From contig NC_079238.1 of assembly GCF_027921745.1 (NCBI RefSeq), positions 1,426,001 to 1,490,000 of the forward strand: DNA of 64,000 nucleotides. The letters run 5' to 3'. Shown in pieces: positions 34,234-45,411 of this stretch; the stretch's first letter is position 1, and each line of letters begins with the position of its first letter. The DNA is from Schizosaccharomyces osmophilus. Taxonomy: Eukaryota > Ascomycota > Schizosaccharomycetes > Schizosaccharomycetales > Schizosaccharomycetaceae. The translations under genes and the position numbers were made by a program. The notes under the pieces were generated by a model. That model worked only from the letters and a program-made list of their open reading frames with translations. It was not told where the DNA came from and did not search any database.

Positions 34234-36504
34234 ATGGAGATTTGGAATTCAAAAACATATTCTTCTGCTGAGTTTGATGATTTAGCTATCCAAGTTTCCA
34301 ATCCTTCGACAGCGAAAACTATAACACGAACACCCTCTGTAGAGTCAATGAGCATTCCTTCTTTTGATAATGTACATGCAGAGGTAGAAGATGCTCGCCA
34401 AGACCCTAGTAATCATTTTGAAGATTCTCCAACAGTTCCTCTGCAGATTTGCGTAGCTTCCAATGAAAAAGTCTGGACTTTCACAGAAAACCCAGATTTT
34501 TCAGATGATGAAAACTTGAAAGCTCTCGAAAAGGTGTTAGGGGACTCTGGTACTGCTGATATAAATCGCATCCAGTTTCCGAACCCCAAACCGATTAAAC
34601 GACCAGCAGGGTCCCAAACAACCCACGCGGCTCATAAAAAACGTGCTATTCCATCTTTTTCTTTAGAAAACTGTAATTCTTTTCACCAAAACCTCTGCGA
34701 CAAAGCAGAAAGTTCTTGTCCTTTCAAGGAGGCCCCGGGTTCTCCCATGTATATTAGCCAACAATCCTCAAGTGCTTCTACTATTGCAGATGATGAAGCT
34801 CGGATGGAAAGTAGCTCTTCCGTGCAATCTTTACGCGCTGAGGGTACTTCTATGTCTTCTCAAACCTTTTTGTCCGTTGAGCCAAACTCAAATTCCTATA
34901 AAAACCCCAATGTATTCCTTAAAGAGAAAAGCAAAGAACTTGATTCCGTTTTACACCTTGATAATATTATCAATACCTTTGAATCACTCCCCCAACCCGT
35001 TCAACACTACTTACTCTCTCATCTTTTGAAGAAGTCGAGCAAGCATGCTCTACAAATGATTTCAGAATTTTTGACTCCAGTTTTCAAAAAGGATTTGCTT
35101 TCAAATTTCCCTCCCGAGATCAGTCGTATTGTACTCAGCTACCTGGATGCTTCTTCTCTTTGTGCCGTTTCCAAAGTTTGTCGGAGCTGGTCTCGAATGG
35201 TGTCTCACAACGATGAATTTTGGAAAAATCTATTTATTCGAGAAGGTTTTTATTGGGACTCTTATGATGATCAAATTAAAACCCTTTGTTTGAAAAATTC
35301 TCTCTCCAGTTGTAATACCATGAAGAAAATCTACTTACGACACTACCAACTTCGGAAACGCTGGATGGACGCTCCAAAAAGAATTAAACACTATTCCTTT
35401 CCCGTGCATGGTGTTGATCTGATTACAAAAGTTCAGTTCGACGATGAAAAAATTGTTGTGAGCACATGCAGCCCGAACATTAACGTGTATAGCACAAAAA
35501 CGGGTGCCTTGATCCGAAGCTTAGAGGAACACGAAGGTCAAGTCTGGACATTTGAATATATTGGGGATACTTTGGTTACTGGCTCAACCGATAGGACTAT
35601 ACGTGTATGGGATTTGCGTACGGGAGAATGTAAACAAGTATTCCATGGACATAGATCCACCATTCGTTGCATTAAAATTGTTTGCAAAAATAATATAAAT
35701 GCCGATAATTTTGCTAAAGAGGAAAACAATAATAATTCTGCTTCATTAATGCCGCCCTATATAGTATCTAGTTCTCGTGATTGCACAATTCGTCTATGGA
35801 GACTACCCGACCTTAATGATCCCCCTTTTATGAACCAACAAGAAAATGAACATTCTCCTACTTCAACTAATCCTTATTATTTACGAACACTTAGGGGTCA
35901 TACAGATTCTATCAGAGAAGTAGCTTGCGAAGGCGATACTATTGTAAGTGCAAGTTATGATGGCACAGTGCGCATTTGGAGAGCATCGACCGGTGACTGT
36001 CTGCATATTTTGCGTGGACATCTCGGTCGAGTCTATAGTGTTGCCATCGATAGTGCTGGGAAACACTGTATGAGTGCCGGTCTTGATGCTAAAATACGAA
36101 TCTGGGATATAGAAACAGGTGCACTAGTACGGACTCTCAATGGACATTCAAGTTTGGTTAGTCAAGTAACTTTGAAAAACGATTATCTTGTCTCTGCTTC
36201 AGCTTCTCCGGACAATTCATTGCGAGTTTGGGATACAAAATCTGGGAAATGTCTCTGCGTTTTAAAATGTCCGATTGGTCATATATTCTTCCAGCATGAC
36301 GAAAATAAGATTATAAGTGGTAGTAAAAATAAGCTACAATTGTGGGATATTCGAAGTGGTAAATTGGTTCGTGATTTACTGACAGAACTGGACTCAATAT
36401 GGCAAGTTGGTTACAATGAGAATATCTGTGTAGCCGCTGTGTTACGGGATAATCGGTTTTGGATCGATGTGTTAGACTTTGCTGCATCATCTAGTTCCTC
36501 CTGA
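34234..36504 (+). CDS. pop1: Pop1, F-box/WD40 substrate receptor of SCF ubiquitin ligase
   Basis: One exon encodes 756 residues. Pop1 recruits phosphorylated substrates such as Rum1 and Cdc18 to SCF for ubiquitination, controlling the G1/S cycle. The N-terminal 260 residues are serine-rich and low in structure. A dimerisation-like helix (LPQPVQHYLLSHLLKK) leads to an F-box near 290-335 with LSNFPPEISRIVLSYL and VCRSWSRM. Seven or eight WD40 blades follow from about 395 to 745; examples are DRTIRVWDLRTGECKQ and DGTVRIWRASTGDC, with the GH and WD signatures. The architecture is that of Cdc4/Fbw7. The paralogue Pop2 is the alternative; position next to hop1 and psu2 favours Pop1. Confidence 0.93.
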   Translation: MEIWNSKTYSSAEFDDLAIQVSNPSTAKTITRTPSVESMSIPSFDNVHAEVEDARQDPSNHFEDSPTVPLQICVASNEKVWTFTENPDFSDDENLKALEKVLGDSGTADINRIQFPNPKPIKRPAGSQTTHAAHKKRAIPSFSLENCNSFHQNLCDKAESSCPFKEAPGSPMYISQQSSSASTIADDEARMESSSSVQSLRAEGTSMSSQTFLSVEPNSNSYKNPNVFLKEKSKELDSVLHLDNIINTFESLPQPVQHYLLSHLLKKSSKHALQMISEFLTPVFKKDLLSNFPPEISRIVLSYLDASSLCAVSKVCRSWSRMVSHNDEFWKNLFIREGFYWDSYDDQIKTLCLKNSLSSCNTMKKIYLRHYQLRKRWMDAPKRIKHYSFPVHGVDLITKVQFDDEKIVVSTCSPNINVYSTKTGALIRSLEEHEGQVWTFEYIGDTLVTGSTDRTIRVWDLRTGECKQVFHGHRSTIRCIKIVCKNNINADNFAKEENNNNSASLMPPYIVSSSRDCTIRLWRLPDLNDPPFMNQQENEHSPTSTNPYYLRTLRGHTDSIREVACEGDTIVSASYDGTVRIWRASTGDCLHILRGHLGRVYSVAIDSAGKHCMSAGLDAKIRIWDIETGALVRTLNGHSSLVSQVTLKNDYLVSASASPDNSLRVWDTKSGKCLCVLKCPIGHIFFQHDENKIISGSKNKLQLWDIRSGKLVRDLLTELDSIWQVGYNENICVAAVLRDNRFWIDVLDFAASSSSS

Positions 36505-37884
36505 AGGTCTTGTGAAAAGATGAAACGTTTATCTTGTCGCTCTTTAATGGGTATGAATTAATTTATTTTATTCTTTGTATTATACAAACTACTCTTCCGT
36601 TTTTGCAAGTTGTAGACAAATTTGCAAATCTTTCCATGATGATATGTTTGATGTCATTTCATTGAGTTTATAATCTTTATTATGAAGGTTTTTTTTTTCA
36701 TTTCTTATCGACGCCAAGCAGGAACTCAAGTTTTGTAGGAACAAACTGGGATGTCCAACGGACTTCGAACAGTAACTTATGAACGTGATAGTACCTTCAT
36801 TCATCCTTTCTAATAATTAAGATGAAAGCATGTAACGTTCAATTTGTTCTAAGTAAAGGAAACTTCAATGCTGGTACTGTCAAGTGGTAAGCTTTATTAG
36901 CTTTTGCTAATAACTTCGAAATTCATGTTCATATCTATGATAATAGCATTTTCTGTTTTTGATTCTCTCTTGTTATAACGATACAAAAGCTGCATGGAAA
37001 ACATATTTTAATTAAGTTATCTTGACTACACATTTAATAAATGATACTTTTACAATTATGAACAATGAAAACTATCCTCCGAGCATAATACCAGATATCC
37101 ACGTAGAACAGAATATGGAATAAAATATGATACATTGCTATACGAGTTGGGGATGGAGTGAAACTTTTCTACTCAATATATTCACTTGATTGGCAATGAG
37201 GGATCGAAACGAGTATTCAGCTGGGACAAGCTGGGACAGGGGAAAGTATGTTGTTGCTATTGTTATTGTTATTCACTATGATTTTTTTTGTGGTTTATAA
37301 AATATTATATTTCATTGTGAGCTACTAGACCATTTATTTCAACGAATTTTTATTTCCGCAAATATTTCACGTAGGGTAACGCTGTAAAGCAATATAACAC
37401 TTTTGGTTTCTTCGTTACTTTCAAAAATTGTCAAACATTTATTGTCGACCAACGTTTTGAAATTGTTAGAATATTCACTATTGCAGAAGATCTGATCAGT
37501 AGATTGTATACTAAGAAATCGACTCTTCTATTACAAAATTCCAAATGTAAATTTATATATCTAATTTTCCAGTTCAATTTAGCTTGTCTTCATCCACTAG
37601 GATTTGGATACTGGTACTGTCCATTCTTCCTGAATTGCCCTTTTCTCATTTGTTTACTCTTTGTAATATCGAAGCCCTTTAGCCTTATATTCGGAATAAA
37701 CAGCCATATATATTCTCTTATAGAACTGTAAGGTAATGAATATAACAAAACATTTGCTATGACGTATCCCACATGACAATTCACGACAAAAGTTCTCCAG
37801 ATATCGTACTAAATAGAATACGACGCGCTTTATATCGCGAACTTGCATGTCCAAGCATGAACCCTTAGCCACTTAACATAAAAA
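36505..37884. other. Gene-free region between pop1 and hop1
   Basis: No gene is supported in these 1,380 AT-rich bases. They hold the tandem decamer AGCTGGGACA twice at 37219-37238, a short TTATTG run after it, and two CGCG-core boxes just before hop1, listed separately. Short open frames in both directions show no recognisable protein. Confidence 0.6.
37823..37840. promoter_or_regulatory. Pair of MCB-like CGCG boxes upstream of hop1
   Basis: ACGCGC (37823-37828) and TCGCGA (37835-37840) lie 45-62 bases before the hop1 ATG. They resemble the MluI cell-cycle box bound by the MBF/DSC1 factor, which with Rep1 drives premeiotic genes in S. pombe. Neither copy is the perfect ACGCGT. Confidence 0.35.
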
Positions 37885-39763
37885 ATGGAATCAATAAGAG
37901 AAGAAGCTACACCAGATGATATTTTAAACTTGAAAGAGTTGTTTTTACTTGCAGTTTCTATGATCTGCTATTCAAGGTAAATTCCGTTGTAAAATGACAC
38001 CCTGTAGACTTCTGATGAGGATACTTAAACTAATATAAAAAGGAATTGTTTCCATAGAAATGTTTATCAAACAATTGAATCTTTGCAGGATGCTTTATGT
38101 GAAAAGAAAGACGCGCTTTTGCCTACGATTCCTATTGTACGTATTCGAGAAGGAATTGACTCATATGCAGACGAATTTTTAGAAAACATTGTATGTTCGC
38201 GTTTGTAACATTTAACTAAACAAACAGAAACTATATATCAATCCTTTTATTTTATCGAAGACTCAGTTCACGACCTACCTTGTGTTTTCTACCAAGGGGC
38301 TACGGGAATCAAACATTGAAACAGAACATATTGACAAAGTTTATGCTTTTGAAATGAATTTAGATGGAAGATTGTTTAACTATGACATCGAAAAATCTGT
38401 AAAACCATTTTTTAGACAACTCTTACAGGACTTACAATTCGAGACCGAAGCAGAAGGTAATCAAGTGTAATCATCTTCTTAAGCTAATAAACAAGCAGAT
38501 TCAAGCTCAGAAATGAAATGTATTCAAATTATGACTCAAACAGATACCGTTTCTTTGAATCGAACGAAATTGGACTCTCGTTTAACCCTCGAAGAAGATG
38601 AAACCGTTAAATCCATTGTGTGTACCCATACCGCAAACCTAAAAAACCTCACATCGATCACAGCAAGCGGAGATTCGTAAGTATAGTGTTTTTATGTTTC
38701 AAATACTAACTCTGGTATAGTCTCGTTGTCTTACAAAATGAAGAAAACCAGAATGACGACGATACGAGCATTGGTGATGATATGATGGAAAAGGAAATCG
38801 ATGACGTTGAAGTCCCAATTACCGCTTCGCAGGTGAAGATTGATTCTGAATTGGAGGCATTTTTGCAACCACCGTGGAATACTCAACCTATAGAATTAAC
38901 TCAGCCTTTGGAGCCCGAATTGGAAGAAATTGATAGACAACCCGAAACAAGTCTTCCAAGTACTGGTCTACGAGAGATTAAAAATCAAAATACTGATCTA
39001 AGAAAAGGAGATATTCCTACAGCTAAACCAAAGGCAATACCTACAAAAAAGATGCAGGATGAAGCAAACCGTATAAGCTGCGAATGTGGTGACAATAGTG
39101 AAGAGTTGGATATGGTAAGTATCACCAAAATTACTTTCTTTATTTCTGTTAACATAATTTAGTTTGAATGCGATTCTTGTAACGGATGGATTCATTGCTG
39201 CTGCTATGGGTTTGAGAGTGACAGTGATCCTCGCCAGCCCAGCACTCTACTTTGTTATACTTGCCTTCTTAGTGAATCCGAGCCTCAATTATATGAAAGG
39301 ATGACAGTGCTCACAGCTTATCGACGCGCAATTCAATTCTCTTGGGTTTTCGGTTACGAAGGAACGCAAAAACTAGCAAAGCGATTAAGTATGCACAAAA
39401 ATCAGGACTATCTGAAGATTGAAATTGGTTTACTAACAAAAACTAGATTGTAACCTTACAGATGCAAGAAGAATTGAGTCAAGGATGATTAATGAAGGAA
39501 TCCTGAATAATGAAAAAGGAAAAAAAAGCAATGCTCAAATTGTCAAAACTTCTGAAATGGTCGACTATTTAAAAGACAAATACTTCTCTCCTTCGCGATG
39601 GATAGCTCACTTAAATTTTAAAAATTATCGCAGAGAGAACAGACCGGTATATATGAAGTCGTTCCTTTCTTTACCTGTTGGGAAAGTAACGAATTCGAGA
39701 AGAAAACGTATCAAACTTACAAACGACGATGGATCGTCGTCAATGAAACCGCTTCGAATATAA
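37885..39763 (+). CDS. hop1: Hop1, meiotic HORMA-domain chromosome-axis protein
   Basis: Seven exons encode about 522 residues: 37885-37976, 38058-38190, 38228-38456, 38499-38676, 38721-39114, 39163-39388 and 39447-39763. Hop1 builds meiotic linear elements and promotes double-strand breaks through Mek1. The N-terminal HORMA domain covers exons 1-4, with YLVFSTKG as a recognisable strand. A PHD-like zinc finger at about 329-380 has CEC, CDSC, HCCC and CYTC ligands and is assembled across the exon 5/6 junction. A winged-helix segment near 410-440 reads KRLNCNLTDARRIESRMINEGIL in two pieces across the last junction. For exon 7 I chose the first acceptor after TACTAAC because it completes this motif; the next AG is also in frame. 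Introns are 37-81 nt. Exon 2-3 limits are the least certain. Confidence 0.9.
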
Positions 39764-40075
39764 ACACTCTCAAATTCTCCTAAAACACTTCCATGGTCTT
39801 TGCTATTTTTTTTCTATAATATTTCTATTGCATTTATCTAAAACATAATATATTTACTGAAAGGTAAAAAAAATTATTCATTATTGTAGATAAGTATTCT
39901 TACGGCGGATTGCGGTAAACTGGATTTTCGGTACTACTTTTATAATCCTTATATTTTTGCATACCAAACAGAAGCTTTTCTTTACCATCGTATTAATACA
40001 AAAAAGGCCTTTCCTAGGCTCCAAAGGAGAATTCTTTTACAACAATACAACACATTGTATATATATAAACTGAAA
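39764..40075. other. Spacer between hop1 and ker1
   Basis: These 312 AT-rich bases carry the hop1 3' end and the ker1 promoter. TATATATAAA at 40057-40066 is too close to the ker1 ATG for a normal TATA box. I see nothing else. Confidence 0.55.
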
Positions 40076-40516
40076 ATGGCTACAGATTGTCCTCCTACCA
40101 TTGCCTTAAGAAAGACTGCCAAACTCAGCAAAGATCAATCACTCAGCTTTTTAGAGGGATACGTTCGAAAGATTGAGCAATTTCAAGATGAAAAGTCAGG
40201 AAGTGAAAGTGTTTTATCTCAATTGACTCGAGTTTTGATGTATTTGCGAGGTGAAGATGTTCCACTCCTTGCTAGCAATCCAGTCAACGATACTCCATCA
40301 ACGAAAGAAATAGTTGAGGAAACACCTAGCAAATCAGAAGAAACACCTTCAAAAAAGCATGGCCGTGAAGAAGACATGGCTGCCGTATCGAAAGAGGAGC
40401 GGAAGCGTTTGAAGAAAGAGCAGAAAAAGTTAGCACGAAGAGAGAAAGAAGAATCTCGTAAAGCAGGCCAAGAAAAAGAACCCCAAGAGGATGAAGATAA
40501 CCAACATGATGAGTAA
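40076..40516 (+). CDS. ker1: Ker1, RNA polymerase I subunit (A14-like)
   Basis: One exon encodes 146 residues. The first 70 hold a short hydrophobic and helical region (TIALRKTAKLSKDQSLSFLE), the heterodimerisation part of the A14 family. The rest is low-complexity and highly charged, with lysine/arginine/glutamate runs near the end. Ker1 is the fission yeast counterpart of Rpa14, which pairs with Rpa43 in the Pol I stalk and helps recruit the initiation factor Rrn3. Recognition rests on the N-terminal region, small size and position between hop1 and the acyltransferase gene, as in S. pombe. The ATG at 40076 gives MATDCPP; the upstream frame has no ATG. Confidence 0.8.
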   Translation: MATDCPPTIALRKTAKLSKDQSLSFLEGYVRKIEQFQDEKSGSESVLSQLTRVLMYLRGEDVPLLASNPVNDTPSTKEIVEETPSKSEETPSKKHGREEDMAAVSKEERKRLKKEQKKLARREKEESRKAGQEKEPQEDEDNQHDE

Positions 40517-41142
40517 TCTTGTCTTTTTTTCAATTCATCTGGGTTCACTGTTATTGGTAAACGATCCTACTAAAAAATACATAATTTTACTGGTTTGGGA
40601 TGCTGCTTGCATTTTTGGTTCAAGGTTAGAAGAAAATAAACTCGTTTTATCATCATTTCATATCGCATAGTCATTCAATTAACTTATGCAGAGCTGTAGT
40701 CTTGTTACTATTCCCCGCTGGTGAAGGCTTATAAAAGGGGCTAGCATGTCGTTCACAAGAGGATACAAAAAAGTTTTTTTAACTTTCATACAGCTAATAG
40801 AAATGGCCTTTTGTTTGACAATTCATCTAGAAATTAAATCTTTTCTTGATTTTGGTATATTCTTTTAGCCAGTATTCTCAGTTTACATACATTTATCATA
40901 TCCTTGTTTTTAGAATGTTCGTGACTTGGCCAGCGGCAAATGTACCCTCCATGCTTAGAGTGCCAACATAGAGTTGGCAAGAATAAAGTAGTCTAGTGAA
41001 CTACTGTAAACGAACTGATGCGTCAAACGAAAAGTTGTGCATGTGCCTTCAAGCATTTGTGCGATTAGCAAATATCTTGGAGGGAAAGGACATTAAACTA
41101 AACGTTTTTGAGTGCCTTTTTTAGGTCAATATTTAAAATAAA
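40517..41142. other. Spacer between ker1 and the acyltransferase gene
   Basis: These 626 bases contain a good TATA box, TATAAAAG, at 40730-40737, 406 bases before the next ATG. No gene is visible. Confidence 0.55.
40730..40737 (+). promoter_or_regulatory. Candidate TATA box of the acyltransferase gene
   Basis: TATAAAAGG lies in a locally GC-richer patch upstream of the acyltransferase gene and implies a leader of about 375 nt. Confidence 0.4.
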
Positions 41143-43298
41143 ATGAATTATCCATTCATTTATGATACAATACTATGGATCCTGTCAAGTAAGTTTAAGA
41201 ATGAGCATGAGTAAAATCTGACTCTGGAGGATGGCCAAGTGCAGTCAAATAGCTAACTGCTTCTTTAGTATTAATTGATTTTTTCTTTCGGGAAGTTAAA
41301 ACCAGAGGTGCTTTTCGTGTACCCAGAAAGGGACCTGTTATTCTCGTTGCTGCTCCTCATGCCAACCAGGTAAGTAAACAGGATTCTTTTTTATCAGTCA
41401 GTGTTTTTAACTTTGGTTAGTTTGTTGATCCTTTGATATTAACGCTTCAATTACGACGAGAAGTGAATCGTCGAGCATCAACATTGGTTGCTGCGAAGAG
41501 CTATCGGCAAAAAATCATTGGTATATTTTCTAGAGCTTTCGGTGCAATTCCAGTCGAGCGTGCACAAGATTTAGCTAAGCGTGGTAAAGGAAAAATCTTC
41601 GTTGTACCTGACGGAGACCAAAGCGAGATTCATGGGGAGGGCACGGAGTTTACAAATCATCATCTTGGAGACACCATTATACTTCCAAATAATTCTGGAA
41701 GCACGCATATAGCCTCCATTGAAAGCGATACTTTAATACGTGTTAAACGTGAGTTTCGTGAAGAAGATGCTGTGCGTATGCTCCACTCACCCGAGGGGTG
41801 CACTTACAAAGTGGCTCCTGAAGTTAATCAATCAATAGTATTTGATAAAGTTAGAAAACGCCTCGTTGAAGGTGCTTGTATTGCAATTTTCCCAGAAGGT
41901 GGCTCACATGACCGTCCTGAAATGCTTCCTCTGAAAGCAGGCGTTGCCATCATGGCACTTGAAACTCTCTCTCAAAATCCGGATTGCGGCCTTCAAATTG
42001 TCTCTTGTGGTATGAATTACTTCCATCCTCATCGCTTTCGTTCGCGAGCTGTTTTAGAGTTTGGTTCTCCCTTATCTATCCCTGAAGAGTATGTCCAGCT
42101 TTATAAAAATGGGAAACGCCGTGAGGCTATACAGAATGTGTTGGATATGATTTATGGCTCACTCTTGTCTGTAACTGTACAAACTCCCGATTATGAAACT
42201 TTGATGGTTATCCAAGCATGTCGCCGATTGTACAAGCCAGCTCACGTGCAGCTTTCATTGCCAAAAGTAGTCGACTTGAATCGTAAATTGATTACAGGAT
42301 ATAATCATTTTAAGAATGATCCCCGTGTAATGCGTTTGCATGATAGGATCCTGTTTTATAATCGACAGTTATACCGTTTGGGAATTCGCGATCATCAAGT
42401 CCAAGGCCTCCGCTACTCCCGTTTTTTAATTCTGTACAAACTAGTTTATAGCTGCTGTAAGCTCTTTTTGCTAACCCTTGGTGCTTTACCAGGAGCTATC
42501 CTTTTCTCTCCGGTCTTTATTGCTGCGAAACGAATAAGTGTTCGTAAAGCCGAAGAAGCTTTGAGGGGATCCACTGTTAAAATCCAAGGTCGGGATATTC
42601 TGGCAACCTGGAAGTTACTGGTCGCTTTGGGCATGACCCCCATCTTATACTCATTTTATGCTTTGCTTTGTTGTTATTTTATTTACTCGTACAAATTAAT
42701 TCCGCATTCGAGTGTATTTGTTTATGCTATCCCTTTAATCTCGTCAATCTTGTTTCCTATGGTAACTTATGCGGCCTTGCGCTTTGGAGAAGTGGCTGTT
42801 GACATTTACAAGTCCATCCGACCCCTTTTCCTGGCCTTAATACCATCCAAAGCAAATGCTGTTTACGTTTTACAGCATGAACGAGAAGAACTTGTTGCTG
42901 AAGTTACAGACGTAATCAACACATTAGGACCTGAATTATTTCCAGATTTCGATGTTCATCGCCTGGTTCCAGAAAGACAAGAGCATCCGTCGAGGTATAC
43001 TCGTCGTCTTAGTTCTTCTGTCGAATCCGATGTAGATAATTTATCCCAACTCCACGAAACAGAAATGAACCAAGAGGCCCTTATTCCGTCTCAGGGCGAT
43101 GTATATCTATATTCACCTTATCCTCATGAATTGACGAGCTCAACGACAGATGAGGAATTAGAAAGCGGTAATAAGGCGTATCTCATCCGTAAAGCTTTGC
43201 GTGAGAGAATGGGACTGCGCATGAGCCAAAAAAATGACTCTCGAGATTTTACTCCGGATGGTGTCTTTAGTGAATCTGATGACCAGCTAAGTGACTAA
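41143..43298 (+). CDS. Glycerol-3-phosphate/DHAP O-acyltransferase
   Basis: Three exons, 41143-41188, 41269-41369 and 41421-43298, encode 674 residues. The enzyme adds the first acyl chain to glycerol-3-phosphate or dihydroxyacetone phosphate in the endoplasmic reticulum, opening phospholipid and triacylglycerol synthesis. The catalytic HX4D motif, APHANQFVDP near 45-51, is split between exons 2 and 3 and appears only after splicing. A second block, FPEGGSHDRP, lies near 205. Membrane segments follow near 330-360 and 390-460, and the C-terminus is charged and serine-rich. This layout is that of fungal Gat1/Sct1. Introns are 80 and 51 nt with GTAAGT donors and CTAAC-type branch sites. I recognise the family and its place next to trs31 but not a settled gene name. 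Confidence 0.93.
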
Positions 43299-43960
43299 TC
43301 AACCATGTGAATATAAAAAAGCGAATTATTTGTTCCTGCTTTAGAAGATCTTACTTGAATATAGATTAGGGCGGGATAAAGGAAGGTGCAGTATTCATTC
43401 TTTATTCGACAAGAGCAAAGTAATTCACAGATGATAATTTGTTTTCAGTCTTAATTGTGGTTGTCTTTTCTCTTTTGATGTTACCAATTTCTCTCGAGAT
43501 AATAATGCGTGATGCAGTAATTAATACAGCTTAATAAAGCACTGAGAAAGCTATGAAAGTGATGGTATTGTTCGATGAATTCGAGTAATTTCGAAAGTTC
43601 GATTTCTAAAAGTTGGCTAAAACTATCACTACATTCATAAAGCTTACTTTATTGAAATGCTGAATCTTTAGTATAGGTAAACGTCGTTTAATTAATACAA
43701 GTGTTGAAAAGTATCAGATTTTGCGATCTTTCTAAAGAACTATGTAGTTTTAAAATCGCATTTAGGTAGATTCATAATAAAATAAATATATAAAACAATT
43801 AAATTTGAATTATTCTGGCATTGCAAGTTACACGACAAATGAATTGTTAGGCACAAGCCCGATTTTTTTACGCTGCATTTTAATATCATACCTCAACATC
43901 ATACATTCTAGTCAATTGGCTTAATCTACGCAAGTGCATAAGACTTAAACAAATACATAC
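43299..43960. other. Spacer between the acyltransferase gene and trs31
   Basis: This is a 662-base AT-rich stretch between two same-strand genes. I see no gene, repeat or clear motif. Confidence 0.55.
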
Positions 43961-44941
43961 ATGCAATCCCACAATAAAAACTTGTTTAAGAGTTCAGTGT
44001 CAGAGTCACTAACTTCAACGGCTCCACTGTTGAGTAAAAATATCTATGATCAGACTCTAAATCGAATCCGTAATGCTGAAGTAAACTTGTCTTGTTTTGC
44101 TTTTTTATTTAGTGAATTAATTCAAAGGATTCAGTCTCAAGTATCTGGTATTCAAGAATTTGAAGAAAAGTATGAACCTGGTTGGAAGAAAACATTGCAA
44201 TTGCAGCTGACTCTTTTTTCTTTCTAGACTAAATGAACATGGATATCGAGTCGGACAAAGGTTGGTAGAGCTGGTAATTTGGAGAGAAAGAAATCCCAGA
44301 CGTGAAATTCGAATACTGAACATTCTTCAATACATCCATTCTACGTTATGGAAATACCTTTTTGGACGACATGCAGACTCTTTGGAAAAGTCAAAAGAGA
44401 ATGAAGATGAATGTAAGTTTAATGGCTTGAAAAAAGAGCTTCATTACTTTCCATCGTGAACCATATTGATCTAACTTTCGTAGACATGATCGTTGACAAC
44501 AACCCTTTATTCAACAAATTTATTTCAGTTCCTAAGGAAATGAGTCAGCTCAATTGTTGTGCTTATTTGGCAGGCATTGTAGAAGGCTTTCTGGACAGTG
44601 CGCAATTCGTAAGTTTTCCCCTCTGTGCTGGCCAGCCTTTCTATGCTTGTGTGAAAGCTTTACCTCTAGTTAAACGGTTCTTTTTTTAAGATGATGTATA
44701 CAAGGATTAAGATCTTTTGTGACATGACGCTTTACCAGTCAGAGGAACTAAAGAACCAGTAGTCACTTGGCCGGCGCATCCTAGTACTTGTGCTTTCATT
44801 CATTATTATTTATACTGACTTTTATTTTAGCCTTGTAAAGCTTCCGCACATACTGTACCCCTCGCTCAACACACTCAAAGAACCGTTATCCTCATCAAAA
44901 TTCACTCTTCTGTCTTGGCTAGGGAAGAAATTATTGGGTGA
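43961..44941 (+). CDS. trs31: Trs31, TRAPP complex subunit (TRAPPC5/Bet3 family)
   Basis: Four exons, 43961-44169, 44228-44412, 44484-44608 and 44831-44941, encode 209 residues, the length of the S. pombe protein. Trs31 is a core subunit of TRAPP, the exchange factor for Ypt1 that tethers ER-to-Golgi vesicles. Conserved blocks are [77 protein letters not shown] and [11 protein letters not shown]. All four exon junctions keep phase and rebuild these blocks. Introns 1 and 2 are 58 and 71 nt; intron 3 is 222 nt, by far the longest in the window. The start is an ATG giving MQSHNKN. Confidence 0.95.
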
Positions 44942-45411
44942 TATTTTGGAAACAAAAGGTATAATAACGCAGATACTTAGACAAGAAAATACTTCAAGTA
45001 AATGATGAAACTAAAATAAACATTCTTTTGTTTGGATTTTATAAATAAGTGTTTTGTTTACTATTTTACGAACCCAAATTTGTCTTGATTAATTTGCATA
45101 ACGCCGTACAGTGTTGCTCCGTATTCTGCTTTCTCCCTAGAGACCTTATTTAATGAAGATAGGTACGTATTTCCTTTCACTGAGGAAAACCAACAGAACG
45201 AAGCAGATTCATTGATTTTAGGATTTGGTGAAGCATTTTGAAACATTCAAAGCCTAGGGAATTCATCGTCTTTTCAATACTCGAAAGAGTGGATCACCTT
45301 CCTTTTTCATAAAGTTCCCAGTCAGGAAAAGTCCCATTGGTACTTTTTTCATGTTTTTTAAGCTTTATTAGCTGCTATTTAATTCGAATCTTACATATTT
45401 GGGTTTTCCTA
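44942..45411. other. Spacer between trs31 and msp1
   Basis: These 470 bases hold the trs31 3' end and the msp1 promoter. A 61-codon ATG-started frame runs on the minus strand (45246-45061); its start context is poor and I do not recognise it. No other feature is seen. Confidence 0.5.

Noticed and set aside
44609-44830. Box C/D snoRNA in the trs31 intron
   Set aside because: ATGATGT resembles a C box, but the only CTGA near the 3' end is the probable branch site, the terminal stem is three pairs at most, and the spacing is too long.
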